DNA of 13,519 bases from CALFVT01 sp964513675 (GCA_964513675.1 CAZEOD010000054.1:1-13519); one strand, 5' to 3'; shown: positions 1-7,825, counted from the first letter of the stretch. A program made the numbers and translations. The notes: generated from the sequence alone by a model not told the origin.

Positions 1-77
1 GAGACTTTAGCCTGTGTGCCAAAGTCTTTAATTTGCTTTTTCAGAATCGAGGAGATTTCTGCCGCGCGAATATCCAT
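1..77 (-). CDS. atpA: ATP synthase F1 subunit alpha, N-terminal fragment
   Basis: Reading leftward from an ATG at 77, the translation begins MDIRAAEISSILKKQIKDFG, the typical N-terminus of the F1 ATPase alpha subunit (N-terminal helix, before the beta-barrel). Only 25 codons lie in the window; the rest runs off the left edge. The alpha subunit is part of the catalytic alpha3-beta3 hexamer on the cytoplasmic side of the inner membrane. It follows atpH on the same strand after a 31 bp gap with a purine-rich stretch (AAAGAGAAA) before the ATG, as expected for the alphaproteobacterial atpHAGDC operon. The nucleotide-binding motifs are outside the window, so identification rests on the N-terminus and the gene order. 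Confidence 0.9.
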   Translation of the reverse strand, partial: MDIRAAEISSILKKQIKDFGTQAKV

Positions 78-108
78 GATTATTTCTCTTTCGTTTTACC
101 GTTCAGCC

Positions 109-666
109 TTAAGCGTCTTTCAACGCCAAACCAAGATCCTCAAGCTGTGTCTTGAGGGAGCTATCATAAAGTTTAGACCCAAGCCGCACGACAAATCCGC
201 CGAGCAAGTTTGGATCCACATCAAGTTCGAGGTCGACCTTACGGCCTTCCGCTTTTTTTAAATTAGCTTTGAGTGACGTGATCTGAGCTGCTGTTAATTT
301 CTTAGCGCTTGTCACTTTAGCCACTTGAGAGCCGCGGCGTAGCGCCAACTCATCTTCAAAGGCTGTAATCATTGAGGGTAGCTCTGCGGCACGGCGATTT
401 GTGGCGACAAGGCCAACAAATTGTGTGGCAAGCTTGCCAAGTTTGGCTTTTTTCGCGATCGCCGTCAGGGCATCCGCTTTATCATCAACCGTGAAAACGG
501 GACTGCTAGCAAGACGCCGCAAATCTTCACTGCTCGAGAACATGGCCTTGACCGACTTTAAATCTTTTTCCAAGGCTTTAAGCGCGGCAGCACTCGTCGC
601 AAGATCGAGAAGTGCCGTAGCATAACGTTTTGGGGCTTCACCCGTTACGAGCTCTGTTTGCGACAT
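109..666 (-). CDS. atpH: ATP synthase F1 subunit delta
   Basis: This 185-residue protein is the usual length for the bacterial F1 delta subunit (OSCP family), which sits on top of the alpha3-beta3 head and ties it to the b-subunit stalk. The N-terminal half is a helical domain beginning after MSQTELVTGEAPKRYATALL, where the APKRYATALLDLA stretch is the conserved start of helix 1. The C-terminal part has the family ending GGFVVRLGSKLYDSSLKTQL at about residues 156-175. The ATG at 666 is chosen because an in-frame stop lies 10 codons upstream (694-696) and the N-terminus fits the family. The Shine-Dalgarno sequence is poor. It is the first gene of the atp operon; atpA follows after 31 bp. The promoter should lie in 667-877. 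Confidence 0.95.
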   Translation of the reverse strand: MSQTELVTGEAPKRYATALLDLATSAAALKALEKDLKSVKAMFSSSEDLRRLASSPVFTVDDKADALTAIAKKAKLGKLATQFVGLVATNRRAAELPSMITAFEDELALRRGSQVAKVTSAKKLTAAQITSLKANLKKAEGRKVDLELDVDPNLLGGFVVRLGSKLYDSSLKTQLEDLGLALKDA

Positions 667-796
667 TAACCGTGTCCGTATTGCCGGAAGTAACTAGCCG
701 TAAAAGCCGATCAATCCGTAGTAAACTGCACAAATATGACGACATGCCGTGATAGCCTGCCTCCAAAATCGCGGCGTCTTAACATGCATATTCGGT

Positions 797-862
797 GATT
801 CCAAGCCATGATTTTACAGAAAGTCAGATTCCGTCAAAATCAGAGATCACGCGGCAAGAATC
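797..862. promoter_or_regulatory. cluster of three GANTC (CcrM-type) sites upstream of atpH
   Basis: GATTC occurs at 797-801 and 827-831 and GAATC at 858-862, with start-to-start spacings of 30 and 31 bp, close to three helical turns each. GANTC is methylated by CcrM in many alphaproteobacteria, where promoter sites can couple transcription to the cell cycle. The middle site lies directly beside the candidate -35 hexamer. Whether this organism has CcrM cannot be seen here. Confidence 0.3.
811..837 (-). promoter_or_regulatory. possible sigma70-type promoter for atpH
   Basis: On the minus strand a TTGACG (837-832) is followed after 15 bases by TAAAAT (816-811). The hexamers are decent but the spacer is two bases short of ideal. 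The position, about 145 bp upstream of the atpH start and just past the receptor terminator, is where a promoter for the atp operon is needed. The rest of 667-810 shows no other convincing -35/-10 pair. This is inference from sequence only. Confidence 0.3.
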
Positions 863-877
863 CTTTGAAATATAAGC

Positions 878-905
878 AAAAAAAACGGCGCCACAAAGGG
901 CGCCG
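878..905 (-). terminator. intrinsic terminator of the TonB-dependent receptor
   Basis: On the minus strand a perfect 7 bp GC-only stem (CGGCGCC pairing with GGCGCCG, 886-892 with 899-905) with a 6-base loop is followed by eight T residues (885-878). It starts 29 bp after the receptor stop codon. This is a textbook Rho-independent terminator and should separate receptor transcription from the downstream atp operon. Confidence 0.9.
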
Positions 906-934
906 CATAAACCACTCATTACAGTCTCTAATAT

Positions 935-3919
935 TTAGAGACGCACTTTCGCGCCAACAAACATATAACGTCCAAGTGAGTCATAAGTTGATGGGAAAGT
1001 GTTACCATTCGCTGTGAAACGGAAGTCAGAGATTGGCGGATCATTATCAAGGGCATTGTTGATACCCGCAGATAGAACAAGCTTCTCGTTAACATTCCAC
1101 TGACCGAAGAGATCGAAATAATTCTCTGATCCGAATGTTGCACCAATAGCATCATCAGCTAAGTCACCATCATTATCAACAGAGCCGATATGACGCCACG
1201 TCGCATTAAATGACAACGCATCATTCGGTGTCCAGCCAATGCCGGCAACATGACGATATTCTGGATTAACTTCACCCGTGAAAGTAGAGCCGCCGAAGAG
1301 ACCATTACTATCTGTAACGTCAGCACCGGGGAAACTTGTCTGCTCAAGAGCCGTAACAATGTTACCGATATAAGTCAGGCTGAAATCACCAAAGTTACCA
1401 AGACCAAAGTCTTCTGCACTAAAGTTATAGCTTGCATTGATGTCAAAACCGCGCGCTACGCGCTCAGCAATGTTTTGCAGACTTGCTGTAATGAAACCAT
1501 CAACCTGCAATGTGCCGAGGCCATCACGATTAATGAAATTACAGAATTCTGGCTGCGTGTTATCCAAACAATCATCAAGAATTGTTTGCGGAGGAACTGT
1601 TGAGATAAAGTCATCGACAGAAATGTCATAATAATCAACAGACACCGTTAGGCCCTCAACAAAAGACGGACGCAATACAGCACCAATCGTGATTGTATCA
1701 GATTCTTCAGGCTGTAGTCCGGTGTTGCCACCTGTCAAAGCTTGCAACTGACCGGCATCTTCTTGGACTAAGCCAAATAATGCTGATGGTAGACCTGTAC
1801 GCGCACATTGCTCGAGCGTTGCCGTCGGAGCTGTACCTGAACATGGGTCATTATCGTTAAACAAACCAAGTGATTGCGGGCTAAACAGTTCAAACACATT
1901 TGGTGCACGAACAGCACGTTGGAACTGACCACGGATACGTAGATCACTTACGGGCGTCCATGTACCGCCAACAGAGAAAGCTTCTGTTGTAAATCCATCG
2001 GACTGCTCGCCGCCAGGAATACCATTTGAATAGCTATAATCTGAATAACGGAACTGACCTGTTAAAGACAAGTTCTCAGCAAATTGCTGACCTTCGATCA
2101 ATGGAATATTTGTTTCAGCAAAGATTTCATAAACCTCTGAAACACCATCAACAGGGTCAGCGGGGCCGCCGAGACCAGTTGATCCACCAACAATCAAGAT
2201 AGAATCAGGTTGGCTCTGAAGGGCATCTTGACGATACTCAACACCAACAAGAAGGTTGATTGGGTTTTCAGCTAAAGGAGACGAGAAATTATTGACAGGA
2301 CCTTGAACGGTCGCACCAACGATTTGTTGTGTCACTTCACCTGTTTGAATAGTCGGCGTTAGAACACTTGCCAATGCTGTTGGATCAACAGGCGTTGTTC
2401 CAAACAAGTTTAGCGGCAAACATCCTGCGCGGCCTGATGTACACTCAGGGCCGTTTGGACCATTTGTTACAAGAAGAGATTCTTGGAGAAGTTCGATATT
2501 ACCATCATTTGTATTTGTCGTGGATGATGACGTTGTTGAATATTGACCAAAGACATCATATCCCCAATCTGTGTCACCAAGATTACCTCTGAAACCACCG
2601 ACAACACGAATATTGTCAAGCTCAATCAATGAGTTACGACCACCACCTTCTACGAAACGGCGATTAACCTGAACTGGTGCCAGATCAGTTGCGGCAAAGC
2701 CACGCTGTGTACAAATGATATCAACGAGATCAGTTGTTAGGAATGGGTTGTCACAGTTAATAGACTGAACTTCACCAAATGTCGCTGATGGCGCGATTTG
2801 CGCATCTGTTACGTTACGGAAGAAAGTTGCGTCGAGGTAAGCTTCGACATTTTCAGTCACTTCATAATTAGCCAAGAAACCACCTTGAATACGCTCTGTT
2901 GGGCGCTGGAAGAAGTTTGTTGGATTGAAGTTAAAGGCGTTGCTAGATCCGCCAATGATATTTCCGTCACCATCGCGAGGAACATTACCCGCAGCGTCTA
3001 GAGAAATAACGCCTTGGAAACCAGGCTGTGGGTTAAGCGGAAGACCATCTGGCCCTGGAACAGCACCCAGTGTTACTGTTGTCGGGAACGGCCCAAAGTT
3101 AGACCCCAAACATGATACGTTACCGCCTGCGATTGGCCCTGGATTAGATCCTAGCGCAAGAATCGCACAACGTGAAACGTCGCGTGTACCTTGAAGAACA
3201 GGCGACTGATCTACATAACGCGCATAACCTGTAATGTGACCGCGGCCATCATCAAATGCTGTGCCGAAGACAGCTGAAAAATCAAGCGTTTCACCGTCAA
3301 GCTGCGTATTAGTTGGTGTACGGCCATCTGTTGAAGAGGCATCTGTAATCGCTTGAGCAAGTTCATTTGAATTGGAATCAAGGAAGAAACCATATTGAGA
3401 GTTAAGCTCAAGGCCTTCAAAATCACGCTTAAGAACAAAGTTTGTTACACCTGCAATCGCGTCGGAACCATAAACAGCAGACGCGCCGCCCGTAACAACA
3501 TCAACGCGTTCAAGAAGCGGTGTTGGAATTTGGTTTAAGTCAGCAAAAGAGATATCTGGCGTACCTGGCCCAAGACGCTTTCCGTCAATAAGAACAAGGT
3601 TACGGCTCGCACCTAAACCACGAAGGTTAAGTGATGACGTACCTGTTGCACCATTTGATACATTTGAATCCTGACCCGCTGTAATACCTGGCAAACGGTT
3701 TAGAACGTCAACCGCATCAACTGCGCCAATACGTTCAAACGCATCTTCACCGATTGTAGTTACTGGTGACGACGAGACAACATTCGGGGATGTGAAACGT
3801 GACCCCGTTACAATAACTTCGTCATCAGTTGAATCTTGAGCAAATGCATTTGCGCCGCTCAAAGCTACTGTCGTTGTCAGAATAGACGACAGTAATAGGT
3901 TTTTACGCCTGATTTTCAT
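935..3919 (-). CDS. TonB-dependent outer-membrane receptor
   Basis: This 994-residue protein is an outer-membrane TonB-dependent transporter. A signal peptide (basic MKIRRKN, then a hydrophobic core, with cleavage likely after ANAFA near residue 27) precedes the TonB-box-like DEVIVTG at 33-39. The plug domain covers about 45-165, with LNLRGLGASRNLVLIDGKR at 97-115 and ERVDVVTGGASAVYGSDA at 137-154. The beta-barrel follows, including the conserved RAVRAPNVFELFSP at 668-681, and ends in a strand closing on VGAKVRL, with Leu rather than the usual Phe as the last residue. There are exactly ten cysteines, in five close pairs. The start is supported by GGAGAG several bases before the ATG. It resembles the large Caulobacter/Sphingomonas receptor group used for diverse substrates; no substrate can be assigned because no transport or catabolic partner is adjacent. 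It has its own terminator at 878-905. Confidence 0.95.
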   Translation of the reverse strand: MKIRRKNLLLSSILTTTVALSGANAFAQDSTDDEVIVTGSRFTSPNVVSSSPVTTIGEDAFERIGAVDAVDVLNRLPGITAGQDSNVSNGATGTSSLNLRGLGASRNLVLIDGKRLGPGTPDISFADLNQIPTPLLERVDVVTGGASAVYGSDAIAGVTNFVLKRDFEGLELNSQYGFFLDSNSNELAQAITDASSTDGRTPTNTQLDGETLDFSAVFGTAFDDGRGHITGYARYVDQSPVLQGTRDVSRCAILALGSNPGPIAGGNVSCLGSNFGPFPTTVTLGAVPGPDGLPLNPQPGFQGVISLDAAGNVPRDGDGNIIGGSSNAFNFNPTNFFQRPTERIQGGFLANYEVTENVEAYLDATFFRNVTDAQIAPSATFGEVQSINCDNPFLTTDLVDIICTQRGFAATDLAPVQVNRRFVEGGGRNSLIELDNIRVVGGFRGNLGDTDWGYDVFGQYSTTSSSTTNTNDGNIELLQESLLVTNGPNGPECTSGRAGCLPLNLFGTTPVDPTALASVLTPTIQTGEVTQQIVGATVQGPVNNFSSPLAENPINLLVGVEYRQDALQSQPDSILIVGGSTGLGGPADPVDGVSEVYEIFAETNIPLIEGQQFAENLSLTGQFRYSDYSYSNGIPGGEQSDGFTTEAFSVGGTWTPVSDLRIRGQFQRAVRAPNVFELFSPQSLGLFNDNDPCSGTAPTATLEQCARTGLPSALFGLVQEDAGQLQALTGGNTGLQPEESDTITIGAVLRPSFVEGLTVSVDYYDISVDDFISTVPPQTILDDCLDNTQPEFCNFINRDGLGTLQVDGFITASLQNIAERVARGFDINASYNFSAEDFGLGNFGDFSLTYIGNIVTALEQTSFPGADVTDSNGLFGGSTFTGEVNPEYRHVAGIGWTPNDALSFNATWRHIGSVDNDGDLADDAIGATFGSENYFDLFGQWNVNEKLVLSAGINNALDNDPPISDFRFTANGNTFPSTYDSLGRYMFVGAKVRL

Positions 3920-4084
3920 ATAAACTCTCCATAAGTTGGAACCCTCTTAGTCCCTTTATCCACAGCTCTTACGTCACAGATAATGGATATACCACGTAAA
4001 AACGTGCCAAAGCTTTCAAACCAGCGTGTTTTTATGACACTTGTTGCATAATGGTAACAGTTTGTTTGGATAAATAATTTCGCC
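3920..4084 (-). promoter_or_regulatory. receptor upstream region with a CACGT inverted repeat
   Basis: This 165 bp spacer lies between the priA stop and the receptor start. GGAGAG next to the receptor ATG is its ribosome binding site. At 3993-4006 lies a perfect inverted repeat, CACGT-4-ACGTG, about 75-87 bp upstream of the start codon. TTGGCA (4010-4005, minus strand) overlaps the repeat and could be a -35, but the best -10 candidates (CATTAT or TATATC) are not ideally spaced. The repeat could be an operator. I see no clear terminator for priA here. Confidence 0.35.
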
Positions 4085-6241
4085 CTACATAAAGCTCTGC
4101 GGGTCAATATCGATTTGAAACTTATATTTTGCAGGCACTTTTATGCGGCGGCGCCATGTGCTCATATAAGATGACAAATTCACCCGGCTTTCCGCTTGAA
4201 TCAGGAGGCGTTGACGGAATCGCCCGCGCAAACGCGCGATGGGGGCCTCAGATGGGCCCGAAATTTCTATGCCCTCAGCGCGCGGCGCGGCGGCGGCAAC
4301 ATCTTTAGCAAAATGAGCTATCCCCTTCGGATCTGGCCCCGACATTATAATAGAGGCGAGTTTTCCGAAAGGCGGCAAATCCAGCAAATCGCGCATCGCC
4401 CGCTCGGCCTCCACAAAGCGCATACGGTCCCCCGCCGCTAAAGCCTGCAAGGCTTCATGTTCGGGTTGATGGGTTTGTATCAGGGCGTATCCCGGCTTAT
4501 CGGCGCGCCCTGCCCGTCCTGCAACCTGCACAAGTGTCTGATAGGTTCGCTCGCCCGCGCGAATATCTCCGCCCGCAAGGCTAAGATCACCGTCGACAAC
4601 CCCAACAAAGGTCAACTGCGGGAAATTATGCCCTTTAACCACCATTTGCGTGCCTACCAATATGTCAATTTCACCGCTGGCCATTCGCTCCATTCTTGCT
4701 GCAATTTTTTCAGGATTCCCGGCCGTATCTGATGAAAACACTTCAATGCGCGCATGAGGGAAGTGAATCGCCGCCTCCTCGGCAACGCGTTCAACCCCCG
4801 GCCCCACAGCGGTCAGGCTGTCTGGCTCCTTACAATTTGGGCACGCCTGCGGCATCGGCATGGAAAACCCCGTATAGTGACAGCGCGCCCGCCCACTCGC
4901 GCGGTGCTCCACGAGCCAACTATCCGTGTCGGGACTGCGTAGCTTTTCCCCGCAAGCGCGGCATATAATTAGCGGCGCATAGCCGCGGCGATTCAAATAA
5001 AACAGCGCTTGCTCGCCTTTTTCCAAGACAGACGCCGCCGCCTCTATGAGGGGGGCCGACAAAAACTGCCCTTTTTCGGGTGGATGATCTTTAAGATCAA
5101 CAAGGTCTATCGGCGGCAATGTTATCGCGCCGGGTCGCTCTGGCAGGATGACATGCGCATAACGGCCCTGCCGCGCATTTTCCAAACTCTCCAGAGTCGG
5201 CGTTGCGGACGCCAGAATAACCGCATGGCCGAAAATTTTACCGCGCACCACCGCCATATCGCGGGCATTATAAATAACACCCTCTTCTTGCTTATAAGAA
5301 CCGTCATGTTCCTCGTCTATAATGAGAGCCTTTAAGTTAGGGTATGGCAAATAAAGCGCAGAGCGCGCACCAACAATAAGCTTCGCGCGCCCCTGCGCAA
5401 CTTCACGCCATGTCCGCCGCCGCGCTGCATCCCCAAGGGCCGAATGCCACGGCGCAGGTTCAACGCCAAAGCGGGCCTTAAAGCGCCGAAGGCTCGCTTG
5501 GGTTAAAGCGATTTCAGGCACAAGCACTAAAACCTGCCCGCCTTGCCGTATGGCCTGTGCAGCCGCTTCGAAATAAACTTCCGTTTTGCCTGAACCTGTC
5601 ACTCCGTCGAGCAAACTAACCGCAAAACCGCCGCGCTGCACTTGGACTGCTAACTCTTGGCCGGCTTGTTTTTGCCCCGCCGTTAGCTCTAACCCGCCAA
5701 AATCAGGGTCAGGCTCATCAAAGGGCGGATCGACAAGACCGCGCTCCGCCGTCAGCCCGCCCACAGCCTCAAATCCCTTTACAACCCCCGCCGACACACC
5801 CGCGCGCTGCGCAATTTCGCTCGCCCGCGCGGGGAAAGGGCCGCCTAAGTCTAAAATTTTTTGCCGCAAAACCGTCATCTTCACTGGAACTTGACCCGAT
5901 GGACGATAAAGCGTCACCTCGGCAGAGGGCTCCAGTGCCTTATAGGAGCGAAGCACCATGCGCAGAACCAGCCCCGCCGAGACGCAATTATATTTTGCCG
6001 TCCAATTTACAAAGTCGATCATTTTCGCAGGCAAGGCGCGCGTGCGTTTAATTTCTATGACCTCTTTCAGCGCACGCTCACTTGCCGCCGCTTCGCCCCA
6101 CACCACACCTATTTTCATTTGCTTACCTATAGGCGCAATCACAAACTGCCCAACCTCGACATACATGCCGGGCGGGAGCGCATAATCAAAAGCTTCGGGC
6201 ACATTGACCGGAAATAGGATTTGGACGTTTCGCGATTCCAT
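4085..6241 (-). CDS. priA: primosomal protein N', replication restart helicase
   Basis: PriA is a 3'-to-5' superfamily 2 helicase that recognises stalled or repaired forks and reloads the replicative helicase. The 718-residue product has the full layout: N-terminal 3'-end DNA-binding domain (about 1-105), winged-helix region (about 115-180), Walker A GVTGSGKT at 213-220, the DEEH box at 309-312, motif III ASATPTLES at 344-352, a zinc-binding insert at 427-470, and the C-terminal helicase lobe with QVAGRAGRADKPG at 572-584. The zinc insert is unusual: C427, C430, C467 and C470 are present, but the second CXXC pair is S436/T439 and the third is C454/T457. The ATG at 6241 gives a family-like start (VQILFPVNVPEAFDYALP). 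It diverges from the transaldolase gene. Only a weak ribosome binding site is visible. Confidence 0.96.
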   Translation of the reverse strand: MESRNVQILFPVNVPEAFDYALPPGMYVEVGQFVIAPIGKQMKIGVVWGEAAASERALKEVIEIKRTRALPAKMIDFVNWTAKYNCVSAGLVLRMVLRSYKALEPSAEVTLYRPSGQVPVKMTVLRQKILDLGGPFPARASEIAQRAGVSAGVVKGFEAVGGLTAERGLVDPPFDEPDPDFGGLELTAGQKQAGQELAVQVQRGGFAVSLLDGVTGSGKTEVYFEAAAQAIRQGGQVLVLVPEIALTQASLRRFKARFGVEPAPWHSALGDAARRRTWREVAQGRAKLIVGARSALYLPYPNLKALIIDEEHDGSYKQEEGVIYNARDMAVVRGKIFGHAVILASATPTLESLENARQGRYAHVILPERPGAITLPPIDLVDLKDHPPEKGQFLSAPLIEAAASVLEKGEQALFYLNRRGYAPLIICRACGEKLRSPDTDSWLVEHRASGRARCHYTGFSMPMPQACPNCKEPDSLTAVGPGVERVAEEAAIHFPHARIEVFSSDTAGNPEKIAARMERMASGEIDILVGTQMVVKGHNFPQLTFVGVVDGDLSLAGGDIRAGERTYQTLVQVAGRAGRADKPGYALIQTHQPEHEALQALAAGDRMRFVEAERAMRDLLDLPPFGKLASIIMSGPDPKGIAHFAKDVAAAAPRAEGIEISGPSEAPIARLRGRFRQRLLIQAESRVNLSSYMSTWRRRIKVPAKYKFQIDIDPQSFM

Positions 6242-6294
6242 AAGCTGTGTTAACAGATGCGCTAACGACTCGCTTGACCTTTTTGGAGAGACTT
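6242..6294. promoter_or_regulatory. 53 bp divergent region between priA and tal
   Basis: GGAGAG six bases before the ATG at 6295 is a good ribosome binding site for the transaldolase. No strong -35/-10 pair is visible on either strand, so promoters probably extend into the start of the opposite gene. GANTC sites occur at 6267-6271 and, inside the first codons of priA, at 6234-6238. Confidence 0.4.
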
Positions 6295-6931
6295 ATGAAA
6301 TTTTTCGTCGACAGCGCCGACATTGCTGCCATCACTGAATTACACGATATTGGCCTGTGTGACGGGGTCACAACCAACCCGTCAATCATTGCCAAATCTG
6401 GCCGTGACTTCAAAGATGTCATCAAAGAAATCTGCGCTATAACTCCCGGCCATGTCAGTGCCGAAGTCGTCGCAATAAACGCAGATAAAATGGTCGAAGA
6501 AGGCCGTCATCTTCGCAAAATTGCCGATAATGTTTGCGTCAAACTTCCGCTGACGAAAGATGGGCTAAAAGCCTGTTCTATTTTATCGCGCGAAGGCGTG
6601 CCAACAAATGTCACGCTTTGCTTTAGCGCCAACCAAGCCTTGCTAGCTGCGAAATGCGGCGCGACCTATATCTCGCCTTTTATTGGCCGCCTTGATGACC
6701 TTGCGCTTGACGGCATGGAGTTAATCGAAGACATCCGCACAATTTATGACAATTATGGATTTGAGACAGAAATTCTCGCCGCCTCTATTCGCCATATTAA
6801 TCACGCCAAAGACTGCGCACTTGTGGGCNNNNNNNNNNGGTTATTTTCCAAATGGCCACCCACGCTTTAACAGATAAAGGCCTTCCGCCTTTATGAAGGA
6901 CTGGGAAAGCACAGGGCAATCTGTACTCTAA
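6295..6931 (+). CDS. tal: transaldolase (Fsa/TalC-like short type), broken by a gap and a frameshift
   Basis: This is a short-form transaldolase of the fructose-6-phosphate aldolase fold, acting in the non-oxidative pentose phosphate pathway. The start at 6295 gives MKFFVDSADIAAI, the normal family N-terminus, preceded by GGAGAG; the longer frame from 6247 is rejected. Visible motifs are GVTTNPSI (24-31), VKLPLT (82-87) with the Schiff-base lysine K83 by family analogy, and ISPFIGRLDD (126-135). After G178 there are 10 Ns (6829-6838). The sequence resumes as VIFQMATHALTDKGL in another frame, shifts again at 6885-6886, and finishes AFMKDWESTGQSVL with a stop at 6929-6931. Adding nine missing residues and the frameshifted codon restores about 217 residues, the usual family length. 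I read this as one intact gene with assembly errors, though a real pseudogene is not excluded. Confidence 0.85.
6829..6838. other. assembly gap (10 N) inside tal
   Basis: Ten Ns interrupt the transaldolase. Comparison with the family (missing residues roughly ADVATxPPS) suggests the true gap is about 26 bases, not 10, which also explains the change of frame across it. Confidence 0.95.
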
Positions 6932-6963
6932 AATTCAATGACAAGACACTGATTTTAAACAAT

Positions 6964-6991
6964 AAAAAAGGCGCTGAAAAGCGCCTTTAAT
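6964..6991. terminator. hairpin terminator between tal and the PepSY protein gene, possibly bidirectional
   Basis: A perfect 9 bp stem (AAAGGCGCT at 6967-6975 with AGCGCCTTT at 6980-6988) encloses a GAAA tetraloop. Six A residues at 6964-6969 give a T tract for the minus strand, four bases past the stop of the PepSY gene. On the plus strand the stem is followed by a short T-rich tail, so it may also end tal transcripts from 6931. Confidence 0.85.
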
Positions 6992-6994
6992 TCA

Positions 6995-7711
6995 TTATGA
7001 AGCGGGTTTTAGTCTTTTTGGCCGCATGAAAATACGCTGAACTACAAGCGCCAATCCCGACAGAGCAAATAAAACCGCCGCTCCAGAAAATAGCCGAAGC
7101 CACCATGTATTGAAGTTCTGACGCTCTTTGTAATCCATAATATGAAGCATCCACATAAAGTCAAAAACGCGCCAAATTCGCGTGCGCACGGCTTTTAGCT
7201 CCGCGGTTTTAGCGTCCAGATAAATCCGTGTTTTATCTCTGTCATCATAGATAATCTGCCACACAGGAAGCTCGCCGCGATATTCACGCGGCGCGGTTTC
7301 AAGCCGCGCAATTTGATCTAAAACACCCCTACCAAGATAGAGACGATCGGCGACATTTCTGATGTCTTCGGCTGTTAAATCAGACCACGGACGACCGTTG
7401 AGCGCATCAATAATTTGCTCGCCTTTATCACCCGTTAAAACATAGGCCGGATGCCCCGCAGCAGAGATCAATTTAGCCCCTGTTAAATCACCCTGATAAA
7501 GCGGCATAGCCAGCTCTAAGGGGATCAAATTTTCCGTCTGTAAGCTTACCTCTGGCGCCGCCGCTAAATGCCGACCGCGCACCTCATTAATCGGGAATAA
7601 GCTCATGATGAAACCCGACACAAACCATAGCAGGATTTGCACGCCTAAAACGAGCCCTGCCCATTTATGTATGCGAGTAAGATATTTAAAAAAGTTGCGC
7701 CGTGAAATCAT
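6995..7711 (-). CDS. PepSY-domain membrane protein
   Basis: With the start at 7711 the product is 238 residues. The basic MISRRNFFKYLTRIHKWAG leads into a first membrane helix (about 17-39). A periplasmic region of about 160 residues follows, with a PepSY-like segment near 149-172 (VWQIIYDDRDKTRIYLD) and the family's MLHIMDYKER motif at 188-197. A second helix spans about 204-227, and the tail is basic and cytoplasmic (RPKRLKPAS). Such two-helix PepSY proteins are common in alphaproteobacteria, often near iron or TonB systems, but their role is mostly undefined. The frame stays open to a TTG at 7780, which would add 23 residues; I prefer the ATG at 7711 because it gives the usual basic cap before helix 1. 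Neither start has a clear Shine-Dalgarno sequence. It lies 114 bp after the EamA gene on the same strand. Confidence 0.8.
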   Translation of the reverse strand: MISRRNFFKYLTRIHKWAGLVLGVQILLWFVSGFIMSLFPINEVRGRHLAAAPEVSLQTENLIPLELAMPLYQGDLTGAKLISAAGHPAYVLTGDKGEQIIDALNGRPWSDLTAEDIRNVADRLYLGRGVLDQIARLETAPREYRGELPVWQIIYDDRDKTRIYLDAKTAELKAVRTRIWRVFDFMWMLHIMDYKERQNFNTWWLRLFSGAAVLFALSGLALVVQRIFMRPKRLKPAS

Positions 7712-7825
7712 AGGCGGGGACGTAATAAAACTTGCCGGAATTGTCGAGCAAGAAAGCACTGTTTGCACAAAAAGCCGCAATCACATGAATGACCCTCATC
7801 GGCTGCGTCTATCTTTGGCGCGGGC

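Noticed and set aside
694..789. Small 31-codon frame upstream of and in frame with atpH (start 789, stop 694-696)
   Set aside because: No good ribosome binding site and no recognisable sequence. The frame length is within chance expectation, and it lies in the leader where a promoter is expected.
4016..4060. Possible priA terminator or sigma54 promoter in the spacer
   Set aside because: The only hairpin has a 4 bp stem with no T tract, and the TGGCAC near 4005 lacks a matching GC element at the right distance.
3916..4107. 63-codon frame in the priA/receptor spacer
   Set aside because: It runs over the priA stop and the receptor start, has no family-like sequence, and covers the receptor's regulatory region.
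6247..6294. N-terminal extension of the transaldolase from an ATG at 6247
   Set aside because: The family begins at MKFFVDSADIAAI, and a clear GGAGAG precedes the ATG at 6295.
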